Of a stretch of 11,182 nt of DNA, positions 5,097-11,182 are shown piece after piece. The stretch's first letter is position 1, and each line of letters begins with the position of its first letter. The DNA lies in contig DGTH01000179.1 of the NCBI GenBank assembly GCA_002393705.1, positions 15,585 through 26,766 of the forward strand, in the 5' to 3' direction. Source of the stretch: Prevotella sp. UBA4341. Its GTDB lineage: Bacteria; Bacteroidota; Bacteroidia; Bacteroidales; Bacteroidaceae. Both the position numbers and the translations under genes were made by a program. The notes under the pieces were generated by a model. It saw only the letters and a list, made by a program, of their open reading frames with translations, did not search any database and was not told the origin of the DNA.

Positions 5097-7949
5097 CTAT
5101 TTTTGAGGTTGAGGTAAAGGTAAGGTGATGACAAAGTCGGTATGGTGTCCCTTCTCTGAGGTAACCGTAATGGTTCCACCGTGGTTCTGCACGATTTCGT
5201 GGCTCAGGTAGAGCCCGATGCCGGAGGCTTCGCTGGTGGTCTTGGTGGTAAAGAAGGGGTCGAAAATCTTGTTGACGATGGTTTGCTCGATGCCGATGCC
5301 GTTGTCGTGGACGGTGATGGTGACAGACTTGCCGCTGGCGGGCACTGATACGGAAAGGCGCACTTCGGGCTGATAGTCTTGGCCGATGCGGGTATGCTTC
5401 TTGGCGACGGCATAGACAGCGTTGCCCAGCAGGTTCATGATGGTCTTGCTGAGTTGCTCGCCGTTGCCGTTGATTTCGAGGCACTCCAGCTGGCAGTCGA
5501 AGACAATGTTGATGTGGTGCTCAGTTATTTCCGTTTGGTAGTACTGGTGCAGCATCTTTATGTCGTCTCGTAGCATGTAGATAAGGTCCATGATGACGAG
5601 GCCTCCCGAACGGTCTTTGAGCATTTCCTCCATGGCCTTCAGGGTGCGCGTAGTGCTGAGTCCGTGCTGTTCCACCTTGCTCAGGTTCTGGCTCAGCATG
5701 TCGAGCACGTCCATGGTGTCCTCGTAGTTTTCGGGGTCCATGTGTTGCTGTTCGTCCTCAATGTTGGCCCTGACGTCCTTGATGAGTCCAGAGGAGAGTT
5801 TCGAGAAGTTGCTGATGTAGTTCATGGGGTTCAGGATGCGGTCAATGAGGCCTTGTGTCAGCTTACCCACGGTGGCCATTTTCTCCTGGCGCATCAGTTC
5901 GTCCTTCTGGTGGGCAACCTCGGCTGTCCGTTCACGTACGATGCTCTCCAGCTTCTTCTTGTCTTGTTCGAGCAAGTGTATGCGCCACCTTACCAGCAGG
6001 TAGATGATGAGGCCTGCCAGCAGGAAGTAGAGCAGGAACATGTACCATCGCAGCAGCAGCGGTACGCGGATGTCGAACTGCAGCGTTACCGTGTTTGAGA
6101 GGCGCCCCATGGGGTCGCGCCCCTGAATTTCCATGGTGTAGCTTCCGGCAGCCATGTTCATGAAGTGGGTGAAGGTTCTGTTCGACCATACTGTCCAGTC
6201 GCCGCCGTTCAGGCGGTAGCGGTAGAGCGTGGAACCCAGCTGCAGTCCGTAGTCGAGCGAGTAGTATATCTGAACGTCGTTGCTCTCGAGTGTAGGCAGT
6301 TGCTCTGGCTGCTTGCCGAAGCCTCCCCAGACGATGCTGTCGCCATGCATGATGACACTGCGCAAGAGCAGTTGCGGCTTGGTGGTGAGTACTGGGTCAC
6401 TCTGCTTGTCGCGCAGGCCTATGAGTCCGAAGTTGCCGCCTACCCAGAGGTGCGACTTCTTGCGGTCAATGGCTCGTACGACGTAGTCCTTCAGGGGCAG
6501 TATGAACTTCTCATACTTGGCGCGCAACTGGTTGTTCTTGATGACGTGCAGGTTGTGGCCCTCGGCATCGGTTAGCCAGATGTTACCGTCGTAGTCGGTA
6601 TAGGAAATGGAGGGGTAAGCCAACAGTTGGCGGGTCTTACTGTCAGCCGCCACCATCTTTTTTCCGTTCCATCGCCACACGCCGTTGATGTTGACACACC
6701 AGATGTCCCGCCGGCCGAACACCAACGTATTGACTTCGTCCTTTTGACCGTCTATCTGTAATTGGCTGAACTGCTGTGAGCCGGCTGTCTGCAGCCAGAT
6801 GTGGCCGTAGAGGTTCTGTGCCCAGATGTTTCCGTCGTCATCCTTATGGAGCATGGTCACTTTCTCTGCATCGGAAACCTCCGAGCGGAAGGTTCCCTTG
6901 TAGAGGAACAGACCGTCAAGTTCTCCGCTGTAGAACCCGTCGTGAGCAGGCAGTACGGCGGTGCTGCTGGCCGTAGTGAGCTGACGGGCCTGACCGTCGT
7001 CCGTGATGCGGTAAATGCCGCCTGTAGTAGCGGCCAGCAGGGTGCCTCCATCCGGGCAGAGCTGCCAGCATGCATGCTTGATGGCGGCAACGGGTTGGAA
7101 AGTGCTGCCCGTGCAGTAGAAGAGACCGTTCAGCGTGCCGACGTAGAGTTGACCATTGAGGGTCTCTATGTCGAGCACCTCGCCCCTCAGCCCCTCGTTG
7201 GCTGAAAAGCTGGAGTAGATGGAGGGCAGCGAGATGCAGAAGACGCCGTTGTCGGTGGCTCCCCAGAGGTGTCCGTGGCCGTCGTAGGCAATGTGGTTCA
7301 CGTTATTATTACACAACCCGTACTCCTCGGTAATGTGGTGAAGCAGTTCTCCCTGAGCATTGAAGACGAGTACGCCCTGCCCCATCGTTGCTACTGCCTG
7401 CAAGCCGTCGGCAAGGGTGAGTACTTGGTTGACTTCATACTCCGCCGTGCCAGGCATCGTCTGAACCTCCGGAGTCAGTGCTCCCACGGGGACCAGCTTG
7501 TCATGTTGGACGCAGAAGACGCTGTGGTCGGAAATCTGGAAGCAGACAAAGCCGTCGCTGTCTTCCCAAATGACGTCAACCTGACCCCGGAAGGGCACGC
7601 TGCCGTCGGCCGTCACGCTTTTCAGCGTCAGTCGGCCTTGCGCGTCGTAGGCGATGAAACCTATATAGTTGTAGCCACCCACCCATATTCGGCCTTTCTT
7701 GTCCCGATAGAGTGCTGTTAGGCGGTGAATGCCCTGTGTGTGAATGGTTTGCCAGCGCGACTTGTCGTAATAGAGCAGTCCTTCGAAGTTGGCCACATAG
7801 ACGACGCCGGCATCGCCACAAACCACGGCGAAGTTACGGTTGTGGGCGCCATAGTCACGACCCGTGTAATTGTGCATGAGGGGCACACCCTGAGCCACAG
7901 CTACGAGGGTGGCCAGCAGGAGGCAGATGAGGGCGGTTGTTCTCTTCAT
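5097..7949 (-). CDS. Propeller/Y_Y_Y membrane sensor kinase with degenerate H-box (His to Asp)
   Basis: A 950-residue protein. The signal peptide is residues 1 to about 19. A periplasmic two-component propeller (Reg_prop-type blades) follows, with motifs such as 'DKKGRIWVGG' (83-92), 'DGHGHLWGATDNGV' (223-236), 'LYVGTLNGLF' (268-277), 'DDDGNIWAQN' (370-379), 'DYDGNIWLTD' (452-461) and 'LWVGGNFGLIGL' (501-512). A Y_Y_Y domain lies at about 558-628 ('YRYRLNGGDWTVW', 'GSYTMEIQGRD'). One membrane span is at about 632-654. A cytoplasmic coiled coil runs about 655-690, then a DHp-like region and an HATPase domain with 'GNAVYAV', G1 'DNGIGI', 'FDPFFTTK' and 'ASGIGLYLS'. The H-box reads 'GLIDRILNPMN': the expected His is D703 (GAC, 5841-5843) and the following Glu is R704. 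No receiver or AraC domain is fused, so this is not a classical hybrid HTCS. Its neighbours are the WD40 gene (21-base gap) and the soluble kinase (7-base gap). Kinase activity is uncertain. Confidence 0.9.
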   Translation of the reverse strand: MKRTTALICLLLATLVAVAQGVPLMHNYTGRDYGAHNRNFAVVCGDAGVVYVANFEGLLYYDKSRWQTIHTQGIHRLTALYRDKKGRIWVGGYNYIGFIAYDAQGRLTLKSVTADGSVPFRGQVDVIWEDSDGFVCFQISDHSVFCVQHDKLVPVGALTPEVQTMPGTAEYEVNQVLTLADGLQAVATMGQGVLVFNAQGELLHHITEEYGLCNNNVNHIAYDGHGHLWGATDNGVFCISLPSIYSSFSANEGLRGEVLDIETLNGQLYVGTLNGLFYCTGSTFQPVAAIKHACWQLCPDGGTLLAATTGGIYRITDDGQARQLTTASSTAVLPAHDGFYSGELDGLFLYKGTFRSEVSDAEKVTMLHKDDDGNIWAQNLYGHIWLQTAGSQQFSQLQIDGQKDEVNTLVFGRRDIWCVNINGVWRWNGKKMVAADSKTRQLLAYPSISYTDYDGNIWLTDAEGHNLHVIKNNQLRAKYEKFILPLKDYVVRAIDRKKSHLWVGGNFGLIGLRDKQSDPVLTTKPQLLLRSVIMHGDSIVWGGFGKQPEQLPTLESNDVQIYYSLDYGLQLGSTLYRYRLNGGDWTVWSNRTFTHFMNMAAGSYTMEIQGRDPMGRLSNTVTLQFDIRVPLLLRWYMFLLYFLLAGLIIYLLVRWRIHLLEQDKKKLESIVRERTAEVAHQKDELMRQEKMATVGKLTQGLIDRILNPMNYISNFSKLSSGLIKDVRANIEDEQQHMDPENYEDTMDVLDMLSQNLSKVEQHGLSTTRTLKAMEEMLKDRSGGLVIMDLIYMLRDDIKMLHQYYQTEITEHHINIVFDCQLECLEINGNGEQLSKTIMNLLGNAVYAVAKKHTRIGQDYQPEVRLSVSVPASGKSVTITVHDNGIGIEQTIVNKIFDPFFTTKTTSEASGIGLYLSHEIVQNHGGTITVTSEKGHHTDFVITLPLPQPQK

Positions 7950-7970
7950 GACTATGGGCGTTATATGTTT

Positions 7971-9530
7971 TTATTTAAACGTTTCGTATGGAATGTTCTC
8001 GCCTACGTACTGGCTCCACTCCTCGCGCGACAGGTTACGCTTCAGCTGCTGCTTAATCTGGCTTCCCATCTGCTGCACATCAAGTAATGTACGCGTAAGG
8101 TTGCCGTTTTGGTCGCCTGTCCACATGCATTGAGTTTCCCTGTTGAGCACGAAGCTTACTGTCCAGCTGTTGGTGGTCAGCAGGCGGATGGGGTCAACTT
8201 TTGCCAAGCTGAAGTCCCAGAGGTTGACCGTCCCGTCGAAGCTGGCAGAGAAGAGGCGCGCGCCGTAGAAACTTACGCTCGACACCCTTGAGCGGTGGTC
8301 AAGCAGGCGTCGCTGTTGGCCCTGCCGGTCAACGTAGTAGATGGCCCCACTGACCATGCCGTAGGTTTCGGCTCCGGTCTTGGGTGAGTAGGCGTAGGAG
8401 AAGACCTGCCCTTCGAAGGGCAGTTTTCCCGTTTTCAGTTTCAGGTCGTGCTTCTGTATCTTTACAATGTCCCGGCCTTTGCCAAAGATGATGAACTCCT
8501 GCTGGTTCTGCCCCACGGCATAAGAGCGGAAAGGCAGGGCGATGGGAGCCTCGAACTTCTTGCTCTGCTTGTTGAACACGTGGAGCGAGCGTTCTGCCAC
8601 GACGAGCAGCCTGTTGTCGTCCAGCTTGTAGATGCGGTAGGGATGAGAGGCTTCGGGTACTTGATAGGTGGCGACGGACGTGTTGCTGATGTGGAGCAAC
8701 TGGCCGGTACGGCTGACCACGAAGAGCGAGCCGTTGCTGTCTTCCACGAAGTCGCGGAAGTCGTAACGCTTGTCCTTGAAGATGACCTGTGTCTGCAGGT
8801 TTGCACCGGCCAGCTCGTGCTGCATGACCTCGCCGTAAGTACTGATGGTGACGAAGCAGTTGGAGTCGCTGGTGCGTTGTATAATCTTGGCTATGGCTCC
8901 CACGCCGACGGGCCACCGGCGGCTGCTGTTGCTGGCCTGCATCAGTGCCTCGTAGATGGCGGGCTGGTACAAGTCGGCATGGTATCGGCGTGCAAAGTTG
9001 TAGGAGGCGTAAGCCAGCAGGGTGGAGAGCTCGTGGTTACCCAGGTTCCATTGGGTTGTAGAGAGCGACCCTAACGAGCGCGCCAGGGTCTGGTAGTTGA
9101 GCGTGTCGGTCTTTCGGCGTGCCAGCTCTGCCTGCTCGCGCTGTTGTTCGGCCAGTTCCTGCTGGCGTTCTGCACGCCGTGAGGCCTCCAGGGCTTCGTG
9201 GGCAGACGTCTGAGCCTGCGCCTGAGCGATGAGGGCATGCTGACGTTCCAGGTCAGACTGCATCTTCATTTCGTTGGCTATGCGCGCCTGCTCGTTGGCC
9301 GTCTCGCGCTGCTCGTCGCTCATGGCTTTCTGCTCGTAGGCAATCTCCTCCATCTGGGCACTTACGCTGCGCTCGATGGTCAGGCGCTTCTCTTTCTCGC
9401 TGAGCTCGCGCAGCTGGGCTTCCAGTTGTGTCGTCTGGCGGCGCTCTTTCAGGTAGAGTGCGCCTACGCCTGCTATCACTCCTATCAGAACCAGTGTAGC
9501 AGCAATGCCTACGATGTACTGACGCTTCAT
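7971..9530 (-). CDS. Membrane-anchored coiled-coil protein with WD40-like propeller
   Basis: A 519-residue protein of unknown function. One N-terminal membrane segment (about 6-27) is not followed by a clear cleavage site and probably serves as an anchor. Residues about 30-145 are a highly charged Gln/Glu/Ala/Arg-rich coiled coil. Residues about 146-202 are helical ('LARSLGSL......ELSTLLAYASYNFA......IYEALMQAS'), matching the helical segment that joins ATPase and WD40 parts in STAND-type proteins. The rest is a divergent beta-propeller with one clear WD repeat ('VSSVSFYGARLFSASFDGTVNLWDF', about 416-440). The C-terminus 'LSREEWSQYVGENIPYET' resembles the end of many bacterial WD40 effector proteins. 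No NTPase or peptidase domain is present. Positive residues lie on both sides of the membrane span, so the orientation is uncertain. Its place between the PP2C response regulator (34-base gap) and the propeller kinase (21-base gap) suggests a scaffold or sensing role in that pathway (inference). Confidence 0.82.
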   Translation of the reverse strand: MKRQYIVGIAATLVLIGVIAGVGALYLKERRQTTQLEAQLRELSEKEKRLTIERSVSAQMEEIAYEQKAMSDEQRETANEQARIANEMKMQSDLERQHALIAQAQAQTSAHEALEASRRAERQQELAEQQREQAELARRKTDTLNYQTLARSLGSLSTTQWNLGNHELSTLLAYASYNFARRYHADLYQPAIYEALMQASNSSRRWPVGVGAIAKIIQRTSDSNCFVTISTYGEVMQHELAGANLQTQVIFKDKRYDFRDFVEDSNGSLFVVSRTGQLLHISNTSVATYQVPEASHPYRIYKLDDNRLLVVAERSLHVFNKQSKKFEAPIALPFRSYAVGQNQQEFIIFGKGRDIVKIQKHDLKLKTGKLPFEGQVFSYAYSPKTGAETYGMVSGAIYYVDRQGQQRRLLDHRSRVSSVSFYGARLFSASFDGTVNLWDFSLAKVDPIRLLTTNSWTVSFVLNRETQCMWTGDQNGNLTRTLLDVQQMGSQIKQQLKRNLSREEWSQYVGENIPYETFK

Positions 9531-9564
9531 GGCCTCTAAAAATGTTTATTCTTGGTTGGGGTGG

Positions 9565-10740
9565 TTACGACTTTCTGGTTAGGGTAAGCATGGTGATGTC
9601 GTCGCTTTGCGGTGCTTCGTTGACGAAGGCGCTGACATCCTCCAGCACGCGGTCAATAATCTGGCGGCTGCTCTGACCGTACAAAGTAGGCAGCAGCTGC
9701 TCCAGCCGCTCTTCCCCGTAGGCTTTGTTGTCGGCCGTGAAGGCTTCGGTGACGCCGTCGGTGTAGAGTACGAGCGTCTCGCCCTGCTCCAGGTGGAACT
9801 TTCCTTCAACAAACTCCACGTCGTCCATGGCACCCACCATGAGGTTGGTGACGGTCTTTACGACTTCTGCCTTGCCGTTTTTCTTGACGACGTAGGGCAG
9901 GTTGTGGCCGGCGTTGCAATAGGTAATGTCTCCGGTGGAGAACTCATAGATGCCGTAGAACACGGTGACGAACATGCTGTCGATGGACTCCTCGCAGAGC
10001 AGCTGGTTGACGTAGTTCAGGCAGGCTCCTGGACGGTCGCCCCTGATGCCCGTGGCTCTGAGCAGTGTGCGGCTGACGGCCATGAAGATGGCAGCGGGGA
10101 TGCCCTTGCCGCTCACGTCGGCAATGACGAAGCCAATGTGGTCGTCGTCGATGGAGAAGAAGTCATAGAAGTCGCCCCCTACGTCCTTGGCGGGCAGCAT
10201 GGAGGCGGCAATGTCTATCTGAGCTTCCTTCTCGGGGAATGGCGGGAAGATGCGGGGCAGAATGGCTTGCTGTATCTCGCGTGCAACGGCCAAGTCGTTC
10301 TTCAGCGTCTCCAGCTGGTGGTGTTCCTGCTGCGACTGGCGTATGTAGTTAATCTGCTCTACGGCCTTCTCGATGGTGAGGCTCAGGTCGTCCAGGTCAA
10401 TGGGCTTGGTGGCAAAATCGAAGGCTCCGTTGTTCATGGCTTGGCGTATGTTGCCCATGTCGCCATAAGCCGACACCATGATGCACTTCAGTGCGGGGTT
10501 GCGCATCTCGTTAATCTTGGTGAGCAGCGTCAGACCGTCCATTTCGGGCATGTTGATGTCCGACAGGATGATGCTCGTGTCGGGGTGCTTCAGCAGCATG
10601 GCCAGTGCTTCAAGTCCGTTGTGGGCAAAGATAAACTCATAGACACCCTTTCTGATTTGTCTTCTGAAGTATTGTGTCAACAGCATTTCGAGGTCCAGCT
10701 CGTCGTCAACACTGAGAATCTTGATGGGCTTTTCGTTCAT
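9565..10740 (-). CDS. Response regulator with PP2C (RsbU/SpoIIE-type) phosphatase output
   Basis: A 391-residue cytoplasmic protein. The receiver domain is about residues 5-125, with acidic pair D12/D13 (VDDE), phospho-acceptor D61 ('LSDINMPEMDG', codon 10558-10560), S90 ('VSAYGD') and K112 ('TKP'). A helical linker (about 125-160, 'LKNDLAVAREIQQAILP') is the typical signalling helix of RsbU-like proteins. The PPM/PP2C phosphatase domain is about 170-388, with metal-binding motifs 'GGDFYDF' (188-194), 'ADVSGKGIPAA' (207-217), 'YTDGVTE' (326-332) and 'SDDITML' (379-385). All key Asp residues are present, so both domains look active. Such proteins usually dephosphorylate STAS-domain anti-sigma antagonists, but none is encoded here. 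Start: ATG at 10740 gives 'MNEKPIKILSVDDE', the normal lead-in. In-frame ATG (10776) and GTG (10785) starts lie in or beside the upstream hairpin and would add 12 or 15 residues. It is the first gene of the five-gene operon, and the two kinases downstream are its likely phosphate sources. Confidence 0.93.
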   Translation of the reverse strand: MNEKPIKILSVDDELDLEMLLTQYFRRQIRKGVYEFIFAHNGLEALAMLLKHPDTSIILSDINMPEMDGLTLLTKINEMRNPALKCIMVSAYGDMGNIRQAMNNGAFDFATKPIDLDDLSLTIEKAVEQINYIRQSQQEHHQLETLKNDLAVAREIQQAILPRIFPPFPEKEAQIDIAASMLPAKDVGGDFYDFFSIDDDHIGFVIADVSGKGIPAAIFMAVSRTLLRATGIRGDRPGACLNYVNQLLCEESIDSMFVTVFYGIYEFSTGDITYCNAGHNLPYVVKKNGKAEVVKTVTNLMVGAMDDVEFVEGKFHLEQGETLVLYTDGVTEAFTADNKAYGEERLEQLLPTLYGQSSRQIIDRVLEDVSAFVNEAPQSDDITMLTLTRKS

Positions 10741-10777
10741 AATATGATGATACAAAACTGTTTTATCTTTTGGCATA

Positions 10778-10820
10778 AGAAGCACTTACACTCCTTTTTG
10801 ACGAGGGTATAAGTGCTTCT
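10778..10820 (-). promoter_or_regulatory. Strong hairpin between pnp and the signalling operon
   Basis: A perfect 11-base inverted repeat (AGAAGCACTTA / TAAGTGCTTCT; arms 10778-10788 and 10810-10820). In RNA from the - strand the stem grows to 14 pairs through one G-U pair (arms 10778-10791 and 10807-10820). Three further C/G-A/U pairs (10804-10806 with 10793-10795) form past a one-base bulge, leaving an 8-base loop. On the + strand the G-U position would be an A-C mismatch, which favours action in the - strand transcript. It lies 24 bases past the pnp stop and about 38 bases before the response-regulator start. No U-run follows the stem, so it is not a standard intrinsic terminator. Termination, 3'-end processing or control of translation all remain possible. 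Confidence 0.6.
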
Positions 10821-10844
10821 CCTAATATCATTACTGAATGATTC

Positions 10845-11182
10845 TTAGAAATCCAGCTTGTCGAGCGTGTCGGTAAAGTCCTTCGGCTCCTTGCTGGGCT
10901 CGTGATATTCGTCGTTGGCATTGACCTGCTGGTGGTCGTGGCGCTCGCCACGCTCAGGGCGGGGACGACGCTCACCACGCTCAGGGCGGGGGCGACGCTC
11001 ACCACGCTCGCGGCGGGCGGGACGCTCCTGGTAGCCCTCGGGCTTCTCAATGAGCACGCGGTGCGACAGTTTGTACTTGCCCGTCTTGGGGTCAATCTCC
11101 AAGAGTTTCACCTGTATGTGGTCACCCTCCTTGATGCCGGCTTCCTCGACGGTCTCCAGGCGCTTCCAGTCAATCTCTGAGA
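10845..11182 (-). CDS. pnp: Polyribonucleotide nucleotidyltransferase (PNPase), C-terminal end only
   Basis: The 3' end of a gene that enters from the right edge; in frame, codons run from 11180 down to the TAA at 10845-10847. PNPase is the phosphate-dependent 3'-to-5' exoribonuclease of RNA turnover. The visible part is the end of the S1 RNA-binding domain: '[20 protein letters not shown]', then '[20 protein letters not shown]', matching Bacteroidetes PNPases, where this region begins 'HISEI.W.R'. After 'IEKPEGY' the protein ends in a low-complexity basic/acidic tail with repeated 'RRPRPERGE' and a final acidic stretch '[12 protein letters not shown]'. The catalytic RNase PH domains and the KH domain lie outside the window. 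An in-frame GTG at 11109 is inside the S1 domain and is not a real start. Confidence 0.92.
   Translation of the reverse strand, partial: SEIDWKRLETVEEAGIKEGDHIQVKLLEIDPKTGKYKLSHRVLIEKPEGYQERPARRERGERRPRPERGERRPRPERGERHDHQQVNANDEYHEPSKEPKDFTDTLDKLDF
10943..11023 (-). repeat. 27-base tandem repeat encoding the Arg/Glu-rich PNPase tail
   Basis: Two nearly identical 27-base units (10943-10969 and 10970-10996; they differ at only two positions) and a third, more diverged copy (10997-11023). Each unit encodes nine residues of the pattern RRPRPERGE. The unit is a multiple of three, so copy-number change would lengthen or shorten the tail without a frameshift. Confidence 0.8.

Noticed and set aside
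5090..5179. A 30-residue N-terminal extension of the soluble histidine kinase
   Set aside because: It would overlap the preceding kinase gene by 83 bases and adds sequence unlike the family. The ATG at 5089 gives normal spacing and a normal start.
10750..10775. A CAGTTTTG element upstream of the response regulator (- strand), considered as a Bacteroidetes -7 box
   Set aside because: The first base of TAnnTTTG does not match, no -33 TTTG sits at the right distance, and the start site would fall almost on the ATG.
10741..10785. A longer N-terminus for the response regulator from GTG 10785 or ATG 10776
   Set aside because: The extra 12-15 residues lie before a standard receiver lead-in (MNEKPIKILSVDDE), and the starts sit in or beside the hairpin. 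They are kept only as a less likely alternative.
9607..10812. A 401-codon open frame on the + strand opposite the response regulator
   Set aside because: The length is a by-product of codon use in the opposite gene. The - strand frame holds all receiver and PP2C motifs, and the + frame has Val/Leu/Gln-rich shadow composition without motifs.
10902..11180. A + strand open frame with repeated Leu/Arg/Ala/Gly/Thr residues
   Set aside because: It is the complement of the repetitive PNPase tail; the - strand frame encodes a recognisable S1 domain end.

Overview
The window looks like chromosomal DNA from a Bacteroidales bacterium, most likely Prevotella or a close relative. The evidence is the type of PNPase S1 end, the RecX and ComF-like proteins, the Bacteroidetes histidine-kinase subfamily with an 'NPLNFV..NFS' H-box, a two-component propeller/Y_Y_Y sensor, a TonB-dependent receptor, and almost no Shine-Dalgarno sequences. 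The species cannot be read from the sequence. Coding density is very high, with no gene-free stretch above about 105 bases.

Left part, + strand (1-1769): a housekeeping run of prmC (5' end missing, release-factor glutamine methyltransferase), recX (RecA regulator) and a ComF-family phosphoribosyltransferase that overlaps recX by 23 bases. The visible part of prmC carries two heptanucleotide repeat arrays inside its coding sequence. One encodes a Thr/His/Pro tract just before the SAM-binding motif. The other encodes an extra C-terminal tail.

Middle part, - strand (10740 down to 1773): five closely spaced genes read as one operon. In order of transcription they are: (1) a response regulator with a receiver domain and an RsbU/SpoIIE-type PP2C phosphatase output; (2) a protein with one membrane anchor, a long coiled coil and a WD40-like propeller; (3) a large sensor-kinase-like protein with signal peptide, Reg_prop propeller, Y_Y_Y domain, one membrane span and a kinase core whose phospho-accepting histidine is replaced by aspartate; (4) a soluble histidine kinase with an intact histidine and no sensor domain; (5) a TonB-dependent outer-membrane receptor with an unusual TPR-like N-terminal domain in the periplasm. 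The gaps are 34, 21, 7 and -4 bases. My inference is a cell-envelope signalling system. The propeller protein would sense in the periplasm but cannot autophosphorylate in the normal way. The soluble kinase would supply the histidine, the PP2C response regulator would be the output, and the receptor would be either the input or the regulated transport step. No STAS or anti-sigma partner for the phosphatase is encoded here.

Right end, - strand (10845-11182): the 3' end of pnp (polyribonucleotide nucleotidyltransferase), with the S1 domain end and an Arg/Glu-rich tail built on a 27-base tandem repeat. A strong hairpin lies between pnp and the signalling operon. The signalling operon and the prmC operon converge with only 3 bases between their stop codons.
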